A DNA stretch of 64,000 nucleotides from Caenorhabditis elegans. Its lineage: Eukaryota; Nematoda; Chromadorea; Rhabditida; Rhabditidae. Made by a program: the position numbers and the translations under genes. The notes under the pieces are model-generated. The model was not told the origin of the DNA and ran no database searches. It saw nothing but the letters and a program-made list of their open reading frames with translations. Of this stretch, positions 1-10,262 are shown in pieces (positions within the stretch are counted from its first letter, which is position 1; each line of letters starts with the position of its first letter). The DNA is taken from the NCBI RefSeq assembly GCF_000002985.6, contig NC_003280.10:7436501-7500500 (forward strand), in the 5' to 3' direction.

Positions 1-499
1 GGTAATCCAACCGCAAGAAATATTACTGGAATGTAACATGCAGTTATCATCGTCAAAAAAAAGATTTTTGTTAAAGCCATGAAATCTAATTGGCAAATAT
101 CGGAATAAAACTGTGTTAGCAAACGATAGAGCAACAGCCATTGATACAGCTAATGATATGTGATAACCGGCAAAGCAAGCGGTCGGTCCAAAATATTTAC
201 ACGGACCACGAGGTAGAACGGTGTAAGTTGTGGAGTTTGGTAAACATCTGCAATTTTTTAGTCCAGTTTATTTTGCAGTTCAAAGAAACCTACCTTGATT
301 GTGTGAAGAAAGTCATCAAAAGTACCGCAAACTGAACAATCCAAGTATTAATTAAAAAGTAACAAAAGCTATATAACCTCGGCGGACTTTTATTTTTAAT
401 TAAATAAAGAAGAACAGATTGAGCAAAAACTCCAATTATGAAATATGAATAGTAATATACATCGAAATAAAGAACAAATCGATTAGAATCATCTGCCAT
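1..499 (-). CDS. srd-like 7TM chemoreceptor, 5' part (runs off the left edge)
   Basis: This is the N-terminal part of a nematode serpentine receptor, most like class delta (srd), predicted to be a chemosensory GPCR in the membrane of ciliated neurons. I chose the ATG at 497-499 (start MADDSNRF); the open frame extends upstream but only to a TTG. Exon 1 is 499-294 and encodes one long hydrophobic stretch (YYYSYFIIGVFAQ..., then ICL1 and TM2). The donor is GTAGG at 293, the acceptor TTGCAG, and exon 2 starts at 247. Exon 2 carries the block GPCKYFGPTACF, typical of srd proteins, followed by another transmembrane segment. Near 55-62 a run of eight T (minus strand) puts the downstream hydrophobic reading one base out of frame, so the gene may be broken, or a splice was missed. 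The 3' part is outside the window. The class assignment is from recalled family motifs, not an alignment. Confidence 0.6.
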
Positions 500-556
500 T
501 ATTAACTGCTTTGAAATCGTTTTTTGGAGTTCCACTTCCGATAGAAAATAATTCAA

Positions 557-1205
557 CCTCTTGCTATTCTCACCCTTTTGGTCACACTTGATTGAACACA
601 GCTTTTAGCGGGGTTTATCACGTAACTATCAAATGATGTTAATGGTTGATGGAAATGACCACGCCGTCGTAAATAGACCAGTGAGATGTTATGAGAGCTC
701 TATCGAAAACTGATCAGAGAGCAATCGTACTGGTCAACTGATGAAGAAATTGGAGGCAAAAACATAGACGTCACACACCGTACTCCAGGGAGTTCCATCA
801 CGAGGCTTTATATCAAATAAAAATTGGAGTATGGGCTCAGCAATTTCACCAATTTAATAATTGTTAGATGAATTGAGTTGGAGTAATAGGCAAGAAGGTT
901 CAACTTTACTGAAACATCTGATAAGTTTTTGAAAACATAGACCAATGTAACTGCCAAGTGGTACATTAAAATAAAACCACGTAGTGCCAAATTGTCCCAT
1001 TACGGTTTGATTACGGAGCATATTGAGCATAGAAACACAATCAATTAATCGAACTCCTTGTCTATTGTCACTAACCGATATGCACATAGATTATAAATTG
1101 GTTCACTGAAGATCAGTATAAAAGCAAACTTTTTTTTAAAATAAAAATACATTCAGGGAGAATAGAAGAGACAACATAACCAAGTAGTCAAGAAAAAAAA
1201 GTGCC
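557..1205. other. Intergenic region, left flank of the palindrome
   Basis: No supportable gene was found. The short open frames here have no splice context or codon pattern. It contains the presumed promoter of the minus-strand srd gene and ends in a purine-rich A run followed by GTGCC, directly before the first base of the palindrome. Confidence 0.6.
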
Positions 1206-2775
1206 GAATTCGAGCTAAAATTAAAAAAAAAGGTATTTCACAAGTAACTGTGGTAAAAAGGACTCCTTCCGACCGAAACGTCATAAAGATTGGAGATAAC
1301 GAAAACAACTATGTATCGACTAGGCTGGTTGGTTGATACTTGGTACATCATCAAACTTGGCACATATTCAATCTCGCCATCTCTGTTGCTATTTAATGCT
1401 GTTTACAACTCTGTGAATACGTGATAGTAGTGGCGATAGGTACACCTGTTGTAGTCCATCGCCACCCCTAGTCCGTAATAGCACCTAGACATCTGTCAAC
1501 TGGTTTGAGCAAAACAAATTGCACAAAAAATACAGGGCGATGCCGACTCCTTGGAAAATTAGGTAGAAAAGACGGTGATGTGTCTATGTTTTTCCATAGT
1601 ATTACCTGCTAGAGGCCACTCTCTTTAAAGGCAGATGATATCTCCCCAGAACGGTGGCTCTGCCACTCTGACGATTAAATATACTGAAAATAAAGATAAA
1701 GTCCAAAAATTAAATGTTAATAATATAGGAACTACCAGAATACCGGCCATGTCTGACAAACAAAATACGTTTTTTTTTTCAAATCTTATAAATTTTTCGA
1801 ACGTTTTTAAAGGTTAAAAGTTGTTTGAAATTCCTGAAAACTCCCCTCAGTTTCTGCAATAATTTAAAAGTAGTTCAACACTTTATAAGTTTTTTGGCGG
1901 CTTTTGATAGTTTTGAAGACATTCTAAAAAATGGTAAAAGTTGTATACACAGAATATTTTGAATATCAAAAATAGTATCAAATAAGTTCAAAGCGTCATC
2001 AAACAATTGTTTTTTTTTTCAAAATAGATATAATGTGATTTTTTTATTTCTAGTGGCTTGCACAATTCTGAAAACTTCCTTCAGTTTCTGAAATAATTAA
2101 AAAAGTTTCAAATCCCCAAACTGTATTACAACATTTTTTGTTAAGATTTCTGTTGATTTCCGATAGTTTTGGAAACATTCTGAAAACTCGTAGTTGCTTA
2201 TCCAATGTAGAACTTTCCAAATTCTCAAGCTATCACAACAGAAATTTAAAAAAACACGGGCTGTAAAAGAATACATGTGTTCAAGACTGACGAAACTTTA
2301 GAACCTGATTAGCTACAGGAGTTTAAAATATATTTTTTGAAAGTAAAATTAAAAAGGTTTTTGATATTTTTTCAACAAATGTTTTTTCTTTGAGATATAA
2401 CATTTTTCATATTATAACTACTGTTTGAACTGAAAAATGCTTCAATTTTTGCAAATTCTCAGTAACAGTCATAGATTTTGAATGGGTTTGATATGGGGAA
2501 CATACCAATTAACTGATTTCAAAAAGTTTCATCAAAATTCAAACTCAATTTTTCCAATTTTTTTCGAAACTCTATTTGAAATATTTTGCTAAAAATTTGT
2601 TTGCCCGACTTTGTTCAAATGTGCCAAATTAATTTATTTAACATAATTACTCACAGAGCCTGTGCTTAAAGCATTTTAAGTTATTCGAAGAACTAAATAG
2701 AAATCAATGAAATTCAGTGCTAACTCAAAAAATCTTGGTAAAATGAAAAGTTTCAAAATAAAACTATATTGCACT

Positions 2776-2836
2776 AAACTTTAATTGCACTAAACAATAT
2801 TTTTTACTGTTTTCTTTCAGGAAATTAACTAAAAAT
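2776..2836. repeat. 61-bp direct repeat, left copy, flanking the retroelement
   Basis: Starts AAACTTTAATTGCAC and ends CTAAAAAT. It matches 7723-7783 over 61 bp with two differences. The right palindrome arm has one copy only (around 16786-16846 in reverse complement), so this is a duplication of host sequence made with the insertion. It contains a good 3' splice-site-like TTTCTTTCAG. Confidence 0.85.
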
Positions 2837-3061
2837 TGTTATATATCCAATTTGTAATTATAATAGAAGAGCTTTATTAGAAAGCAGAAGAGTCGGTATG
2901 ATAGAATAGTGAGGAATGATCAAATATGATAGATTCGATCAAGGAATGTACATGTGGATAATACGTGAAATAATAATAAGAGAGTTCGAGAGTTCACGTG
3001 CTTCTTATTGTCGAGTTGTTATCGCCAAGTAGTGCGAACACGTTCACGTCTCGCCGTAACA
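2837..3061 (-). repeat. 3' LTR of the Ty3/gypsy element
   Basis: A 225-bp block bounded by the inverted termini TGTTA...TAACA. On the element strand it begins TGTTACGGCG directly after a purine tract and ends ATATATAACA at the host junction. An AATAAA signal lies near its 3' end, around 2870. The second open frame of the element ends inside it, at 3019. No matching 5' LTR exists in the window. Confidence 0.8.
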
Positions 3062-5325
3062 CCTTCCCCCCTTATTGACGAATAGCGATTCCCTTGGCAA
3101 GAGGGGTTTCGACCAGAAGCTGTATATCGACTTCCGTTGCGAGTGGAGGCTTGACCGAGCTGGGTGGATGTCGATCCTCGCGGAGTTCCGGTGGAGGTTG
3201 AAGGGTGCTCCACAGATGAACCATATCTGTCCAGTACTCGTCGAATTCGCGAACTTCGTCTTACGGAATGGCTTGGGTCGGTGGTCGGGTGAGAACGTGA
3301 GGCGTATCCGGGCGCCGAGACGTCGTTGTTGGTTGGAGAGCAGGATCCACATGGCTGTCCTCTGACTGCATTGCTTTCTTTCTTCTTTAGTTCACTTGTG
3401 ATTCGGCTTCCACGATTGACATCAGTACTGGAACCATTCGAAGTAACAACTGGATCATCATTGCGGGACATCTCATCACCGCCACTCTCCCCCACAAAAC
3501 CCAAAGGATCGGAAGACAATCTAGGATTAACAGACGAGCCTGAAGAATCAAAAAGATTAGTTTCCCCCCCTGTGGCCCCGGAACTTGACTTATTGTCTGA
3601 ACAGCTAGTAAACTTTCCTGGAGTCGAGAAGAACAGAGGATAGATAGTTTCCTCAAAAATGTCTTCACGACTGTAGTCACCATAACGAGTCCGAATCTGA
3701 TTAACGTGAGACTTTTGCATTCTGTCTCCGACTTGAACTTCGTAGAGAACACCACCAAACTTTCTTCGAATAACACCATGCTTCCATTGAGACTTGTTGC
3801 CGTGGTGTACTTGGACATAAACTTTTTGATTTACCTGAAAAGCTTTTGCGCGCGCCCCATTTCGCAGCTCATAATGATGCTTCATGTTTTGCTGATATTG
3901 CGTCAGCTTTGGAACTTTTAAAACGCGGTCCGTAGGCATCAGAAGCGACATTGTCGTCCTGATTTTTCTTCCGAAGTGACACTCCGCTGGTGTAGAACCA
4001 TTTAAAGCAGAATGTGGTGTGTTCCGATAGCTGATCAGAAACTTGTTCAGAATCTGCTGATTGACTGACCCTTCTCCCTTGATCTTTGCGATACCTCTCT
4101 TGAGTGTATCCACGAACCTTTCAGCAGCTCCGTTAGATCTTGGGTAGTAGACAGCTGATGTTTTGTGCTCGATCCCATGTGATTGGCACATTTGAGCAAA
4201 GAGATGACTTGTGAGCTGGGTTCCATTGTCGCTAATGATTGTTTCTGGATAACCATGAATAGAAAAAATTTCTTCCAATAAGTCAATGGTAGTAACAGCA
4301 GAGATGCTTCTCGTCAACTTGACTTCCGCATACTTTGTCTTTGCGTCGACTACTACTAGCAGGTAACATCCATTCAAAGGACCAGCAAAATCAATGTGAA
4401 TCCGTTTCCATGGAGCTTCGGGTACAGGCCATGGATTCAACGGAACGACACGTGGCATCTTGGAGTTTTCTTGACAATTGTTGCAATGACGTACCATGTT
4501 TTCAATGTCGGAATCCAATCCTCTCCAGAATACAAAAGATCTCGCTTTTTGTTTCATCTGTACAATGCCCGGATGTCCTTCATGCAGTTGTTTGAGTACG
4601 ATTTTCTGAAGCGACTTGGGAACGATGACGCGGTCATCAAGTAAGAGACAACCATGAATTAACTTCAGTCGATCTCTATAGCGAATCCAATGCTTCTCAA
4701 TTTCGGTGGATGGTTTAGGCTTCCAAGAGTCGTTGCGAACCAATTTAACCACCGATGAAACTTCGTGGTCTTTTTGAGACTCAAACCGAATGTCTGTTTC
4801 AGTTACTGGATTCAACTTTTGGATGATGGAATCATCCTCATCGTCGTCGTCGTCGTATATTTCCGCAATCACGACGTCATCCGCGTTTTGTTGGTGATCC
4901 TGCATCATTCGCGACAGCCAATCTGCCTTGAAAAATTTCGATGTGGATACGTAACTCAACTCAAAGTTATAGGACATCAAAGTTGTTGCCCAGCGGACGA
5001 GACGATTTTGTGAATGAACCGGAAGATCCTTCTTCGGTCCAAAAATTGCTAGAAGTGGCTTGTGATCTGTTTGAAGTAAGAACTTTCTTCCGAAGATGAA
5101 CTTATGAGCCTTCTTTACAGTGTAGACAAGAGCCAAAGCTTCTTTCTCAATTTGACTGTACCGTTTCTCAGTGTCGGTCAGAGCTCTTGCGAAGTGAGCT
5201 ACAGGAACTTCGTGTCCCTCCGGAGTCTGATGTAACAGCACTCCACCAATACCAGCATCTGCCGCAAATGATAATTGGCCAAGATTCGTTGAAGTGTGAG
5301 AGCCTAGTGCTATCCGCGACGGCAT
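3019..5325 (-). pseudogene. Retroelement RNase H / integrase portion of pol (frame-separated)
   Basis: A 768-codon open frame. It opens with an RNase H domain (AADAGIGGVLL, then a DHKPL block), followed by an integrase with an HHCC zinc finger at about residues 248-290 (HEGHPG... HCNNC), the DFAGP block with the first catalytic Asp, the SDNGTQ block with the second, and NGAAERF with the catalytic Glu. A basic, Ser/Thr-rich tail follows. The ATG at 5325 is an accident of frame: by homology the RNase H joins the RT of the neighbouring frame near 5270, where the frames are offset by one base in CCAATTATC. It is a fragment of a once continuous pol, now disrupted. Confidence 0.85.
3062..3073 (-). 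other. Polypurine tract of the LTR element
   Basis: On the element strand the sequence reads AAGGGGGGAAGG and abuts TGTTACGG, the standard layout of a plus-strand primer next to the 3' LTR. Confidence 0.75.
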
Positions 5326-7720
5326 TTTTCAAAGTATTGAAAGCTTCTTGATGAATATCTGTCCAATTCCATTTGACGTCTCTCTTCATAAGCGAATCCA
5401 GTGGTCCTCTCAACTTGCTCATTTTTGGTACGAATCGACTGTAGAAGCTGACTGCTCCAAGAAATGACGCTAACTGTTTTTGATCGGTTGGAGCCTTCAT
5501 TGAACGGATGGCTTCCGTCTTTTTTGAGTCAGGTCGGCGACCGTGTTCATCCACGAACCCCAAGAAGGTCACTTGCTTCTGTGCAAAGGCGCACTTTTCA
5601 GCACTCACTCGAAAACCGTATTCCTTGAAACGTTCAAACAGTTCACGAAGAATCTTTTCATGTTCTTCGATTGAGGACGCAGAGATGATGATATCATCCC
5701 AATAGACGGCAACTCCTGTTAAACCGCTAACCATTTTGTCCATGATCTTTTGGAACGAGGCAGGTGCTGGCTTTAGTCCGAAGGTCATCCTGAGATATTT
5801 GAAGATGCCCCGGTGTGTGTTGATAACGGCCAGTTTCTGTGCTTCCTCATCCAGCTCCACTTGCAGGTATGCATCTTTGAGATCGATTTGGGAGTACACG
5901 GTACCCTTTAATCTACTGAAAATGTCTTCGCTTGTCGGCAAGGGATGGAACTCGTCTTTGAGTGCTGCATTGAGTCCAGAACACTTGAAGTCTGCGCAGA
6001 CACGGATTTTTCCAGTGCCCTTCTTCTTGATGACTACAATTGGTGCTGCCCATTTGGCATATGTGATCGGCACAATGACACCCATTTCTTGAAGACGATT
6101 CAACTCCGTTTCGACTGCTTCCAGAGATCCGTAAGGCACAGGGCGTGCTCTCTTGAAAACCGGAACTGCATTTTCTTCTGTCCTAAATTCAGCTTTCTCT
6201 TTGGTGCATAGACCTAATCCATCTTTGAAGACTTCTGGGAAGTCATTTTTGAGCATAACTTCCAGACGAGATGCTTCCGTTTCAGACGTGGAGACTTGAT
6301 TGACAATTTGTGCAAGAGCACTTCTCATTTGAGGACATAAATTTAACCAACTTGTTCCAAGCAAATTTGTTTGTCGATCACGAACATACACGTATTCAGT
6401 GTATTCTATGCCTTTCAATTTGAATTTGACAAGACATCGACCCTTGACGGCCATAGGCGTACCATTCGCGCACGAAATTCTATGCGGAACCTTCTCAAGC
6501 GGCGGACTACCTAATTTTTCCCAACACTTAACGCTGATTAAAGTGATCATGCTACCAGTATCTAGCTGGAAAGCTACATCCTTACCGCAAACCTCTACGC
6601 TCATTCTATGCTTAGCTTGATGCTCGGTTTTGACGTCTAGTCCATCTACGTGGACACTGTCGCAACCTTTGCTCTTCCCCTTATTTCCCCCCTGATTGCC
6701 TGTCTTCGGATTGCTGCGGCAATTTGTGGCATAATGCCCCTTCTTGTTGCAGTAGAAACACGTTGGAATTTCTCCTTTCTTCTTCGAATCTTGAGACGAC
6801 TTCTCGGGTTTCCTAGGAATGGGTTTCTTCTTCTTCTTTGATCGGTTTGTGTCAACCTTGTTGACATCAACTTGCTGGCTGCTCTTAGAAGGTTTAACAG
6901 ACACGATCTTCGATTGCTGATGCATTTGAATGAACTTCATCCACTCATCGTGAACGTCCGAAAGTTTCAGCTTCTCGTTCTTCTTTTCGGAAGCTTCCAC
7001 GTACTGCATTAAATACAGTTTCGCTTTCTCGTCTCCTGGCGAATTGAGTCCACGGAGAAATAAGAAAATTGACCATTCGTCGGACGTCATGGACGATAGT
7101 TTTGAGTCAAGGACGGCGTCACTGATGGAATTGGTATAATCCAGGTAATCCTGGGACAGCCCGTTTGCTCTGCAGATTTGCAGGCACTGTTGACGTCGCA
7201 TCATTAAACTTTTCGTTGAACCGAAAATCTTGGTTAACGCAGTTACGGTATCGTCGAAAGAGATACTGTAGATGTCTGATATTTCTCGTTGAGAGTCTTC
7301 ATAACGATGAAACGTAGATTCTTCTAAGCAACCTAGCAGCAGCCGTGTGCGCTCGCGTTCTGACAAGTTTTTGCCATCTTCCACGAATGTGAGCTTATTC
7401 CTAGCCAGCCATCGCTTGAAAGCCTCAGGCTCGGCGACGTTGAACTGGAACTTTTGGATGGAACGCTTCAAATCATTCATAAGACGGGCATTACTTTGTG
7501 GTGCCGCAACCACGTCCCCACCGGCATGCTGGCGCGGCAGTTCTGGCTGGGCAAGCAATCTATTAATAAGTTGCTCTATCAGTCTGGCTTGCGCCTCAAA
7601 CTGTTGTTGAGAGCGCTGCTCTTGAGCGGCAACTTGCGCAGTAAGCGCTTCTAAAGCTGATAAAGCAGTAGGCTTACTTCGGCCATTGTAAGCTCTCAAA
7701 CGTCCTGATCGCCAATGTTC
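5168..7720 (-). pseudogene. Retroelement gag-protease-RT portion (start lost, 3' frame broken)
   Basis: The frame is open from 7720 without an ATG; the first in-frame ATG is some 70 codons in, so the gag N-terminus is truncated. The order seen is a coiled, Gln-rich gag region, a lysine-rich stretch, a CCHC zinc knuckle (CFYCNKKGHYATNC, about residue 313), an aspartic protease with DTGS (about residue 378), and a reverse transcriptase with FGLKPAPASF and the YWDD catalytic motif (about residue 664). After SHFNESWP, at about 5270, the frame departs from the family and ends at 5168 in non-homologous sequence, while RNase H continues in another frame. Catalytic motifs are intact, so the decay looks recent. 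Confidence 0.85.
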
Positions 7721-7722
7721 TC

Positions 7723-7783
7723 AAACTTTAATTGCACTAAACAATACTTTTTACTGTTTTCTTTCAGGAAATTAGCTAAAAAT
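7723..7783. repeat. 61-bp direct repeat, right copy, flanking the retroelement
   Basis: Same sequence as 2776-2836, with AATAC for AATAT and TAGCT for TAACT. The palindrome arm continues unbroken after it. Confidence 0.85.
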
Positions 7784-9225
7784 ATACTTTACTGTGCTCG
7801 TTTTCGAGATTACAGCCAGGTACCCATTTTTTTTTAACAGCCCGTGCGGTCGTCTCCCCCTTCTTCCCTTCTTCCCACAGGTCCACAACACCTCCTGCCG
7901 GCAGCCCTCTATAGGAGACGATCTCACTCCTGTCTGTGTCTCCGCCTCTACCACGCTCTCTCTTTCTTTGCTCAGGCGAAACGCCGGGTCTCCGTTCATC
8001 CAACTTCCCAATTGTTTTTCTGTCATTCGCTCCTTTTTGCTTATACCCCCTTCTTGTGAGTACATCCCACCCTGTAGATGTGCTCCTTGCTTGATAAACC
8101 AGATCCGCAGTCCGATTTAGGGGCTCGTGTTCTGGAACAGTTAAGGGAAACATGCTCTGTTGCTGTTAGCTGGTTTCGCTACTAGCACTCCTTTTTTGAC
8201 CTGAGTTGATCGTGTTTGAAGCGGATTTCCGATCTAAATTATTATAAATTTTAAAAAACCCTTTTTTTCCAACAAAAAAAAAACAAAAAAACATCCAAAG
8301 AAAAGAGTTGAAATTCTTCGACTCTTCTCGACTTTTGCTCAATTTTCACTCGACTTCTAGAATACTTATTCTAGAAGAAGTACGCTTTCCAACTTTCCTT
8401 CTCTTTTTTCTCATCCCAATCCCTTCCCAAATCCCTGCACCTGTTATGTTATGCATGCTCCCCTTTGTCCCCCAACATGGATCGATGGATCGAACGATGG
8501 ATGGATTCTCTGGAACTGTTACTGGAACAGTCTCTCGTGCTTCGGACAATCGATGGATACTTCTACATCCCTCTCTCTTTCCCCTTCCCCCTCTTTGTTG
8601 GAAAGTTAGTACGAAACTTCTGAAATCAGAAGTTTCTCATTCATTTTCTCATTTAGTATCAAACTTCTAAAAACAGAAGTTCAACTTCTACAAACAGAAG
8701 TTTAAATATAACACCGCTAAGACAACTGTCTGAAACGGGAGATCGGAATTGAGGCTTAAACAGATCATACACCGTACTCAGAGGTAGCGAATAAAGGCTA
8801 ATGACCAACATCATGCTAGTACTTCTGTTCCTAACGAACAATGAGAACCGATGTTGGGTTCATACTGCGATACGATCGGGCGGTTCTTTCTCTATGGAAT
8901 ACTTGGGTGATGATGTACAGTTCTTACGGTGTAGAGCATCACATGAAGAAGCAACTCCTATTCTAAACTATCGCCACCACCTGCATAATCACCAAGCAAC
9001 AGCAAGGAGCAGTAAAAGGACGACCGAGAACGTAAGATTTTTTTTCAATATTTTAAACAGTTTTTATTCCAAAATTCGAAATTTAGTTCTCAAAAATCAA
9101 AGTTTCCAAAATATTGGAATCAATTTTGTTTTTCCAAATCCGAATATTTCTTTTTAAAAATCCTGAATTACTGAAAATTCAGGATAAAAAAGCCAAGAGC
9201 TGATTTCAAGAGAGATTTCAGGGGA

Positions 9226-9385
9226 TTCATTCGGTCGGGTATTCCGGAATTGCTCCGGCCACAAAACTATGCCTTACAAAACTGTGTTTTCCGAAACCAT
9301 CACACGGTTTGGAATGGAAAAAATCGTTTTGCAAGGCACGGTTTTGTGGGCGGTGCCAATCCGGAATACCCCGACCGAGTGAACC
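9226..9385. mobile_element. Nested foldback MITE in the left arm
   Basis: A 160-bp imperfect palindrome: CATTCGGTCGGGTATTCCGG at one end pairs with CCGGAATACCCCGACCGAGTG at the other, and the CACAAAAC...GCCTTGCAAAAC blocks pair inside. The internal motif GTGGGCGG(T/G)(G)CCAATCC is shared with the MITE at 42399-42683, so they look like one family. The mirror copy is at about 15181-15341. Confidence 0.7.
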
Positions 9386-9667
9386 TCCCCCCGGCATTCT
9401 TCCCAGGAGGCCCAAAAGGCCTTCTGATGAAGTGGGGGGAGAGCTGACCGCGTGCTCTTCTACTTCCCAGGAGCAAACTTTTCGAATATGCGGCCCCATG
9501 TGAAGAACTTTCTTCTCAGAATCATTATTTCCGGTAATTATAAAAGTGATTTTTTACAGAACAGAAGAAGAAGGAACGAACAACGACGGAAAGAAGACAT
9601 GGACAAAAGGTGGCAATAGTATGGAGTTGAATTGGAACGAGATCTCACTCAAAAGATCTCGAGCGAC

Positions 9668-9960
9668 GATGGATCGGGATGGATCGGGATGGATTGGGAT
9701 GGATCGGGATGGATCGGGATGGATCGGGATGGATCGGGATGGATCGGGATGGATCGGGACGGATCGGGATGGATCGGGACGGATCGGGATGGATCGGGAT
9801 GGATGGGGACGGATTGGGATGGATTGGGATGGATCGGGATGGATTGGAATAGATCGGGATGGATCGGGATGGATCGGGATGGATCGGGACGGATTGGGAT
9901 GGATCGGGATGGATCGGGATGGATCGAGATAGATCGGTATGGAGTGGGATGGATGAATCG
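9668..9960. repeat. 10-bp minisatellite (GGATCGGGAT), left arm
   Basis: About 29 head-to-tail copies of GGATCGGGAT with C/T and T/C variants. Because 10 is not a multiple of 3, all three forward frames read the same ten-residue peptide (GWIGMDRDGS) and the reverse frames read HPDPSRSIPI. The long open frames across it follow from the repeat and are not evidence of a gene. Confidence 0.9.
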
Positions 9961-9997
9961 GGATGGATAGATGGAATCGGGTAAAGGCGAGAACAGC

Positions 9998-9998
9998 T

Positions 9999-10042
<44 letters not shown>
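9998..10042. repeat. CGA trinucleotide microsatellite, left arm
   Basis: A run of about 14 CGA triplets followed by CAA-type variants. The mirror copy is at about 14530-14570 in the right arm. Confidence 0.85.
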
Positions 10043-10262
10043 AACAACGACAACAACAAAGGATCGGGATGGATGAATCGAGAAAAATTTAAACAATGCT
10101 TTAGATAATCTGATTTTTTACAGATCGACGCGACGACGAAGATCTGGATGGGTGAATCGGAATACATCGGGATGAGTCGGGATGGAGAATCGGCATGGTT
10201 GGATCGGGAGGCGAGAGCAAGGAGAAGGACCACAACGACAAGGACAATAAAGGATCGGAATG

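Larger units (their letters stand above)
2837..7722 (-). mobile_element. 5'-truncated Ty3/gypsy LTR retrotransposon in the left arm
   Basis: The element lies on the minus strand. Domain order is gag, zinc knuckle, aspartic protease, reverse transcriptase, RNase H, integrase, which is the Ty3/gypsy order (C. elegans members are called Cer elements). One LTR and its polypurine tract are present at the left (3') end. At the right (5') end there is no LTR, no primer-binding site and no gag start codon: internal sequence stops abruptly near 7722, where the host sequence resumes. A 61-bp stretch of host sequence is duplicated on both sides (2776-2836 and 7723-7783), far longer than the 4-6 bp normal for LTR integration. 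The palindrome's right arm keeps the empty site. The polyprotein frame is broken between RT and RNase H, so the copy cannot be autonomous. Confidence 0.9.

Noticed and set aside
290-556. Start of the left srd gene at 556
   Set aside because: The first codon there is TTG; the ATG at 499 is used instead.
3075-3818. Plus-strand open frames across the retroelement
   Set aside because: They are antisense shadows of the integrase and C-terminal pol reading frame.
7776-8153. A 125-codon open frame (mirror at 16414-16791) with an ATG
   Set aside because: No recognisable domain, no splice or poly(A) context, highly charged low-complexity composition; both arms carry it only because of the palindrome.
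9546-10096. Open frames with Gly-Trp-Ile-Gly-Met-Asp-Arg or Pro-Asp-Pro-Ser-Arg-Ser-Ile repeats and a poly-Val stretch
   Set aside because: They arise from the 10-bp minisatellite and the CGA run; the mirror copies at 14471-15021 are the same artefact.
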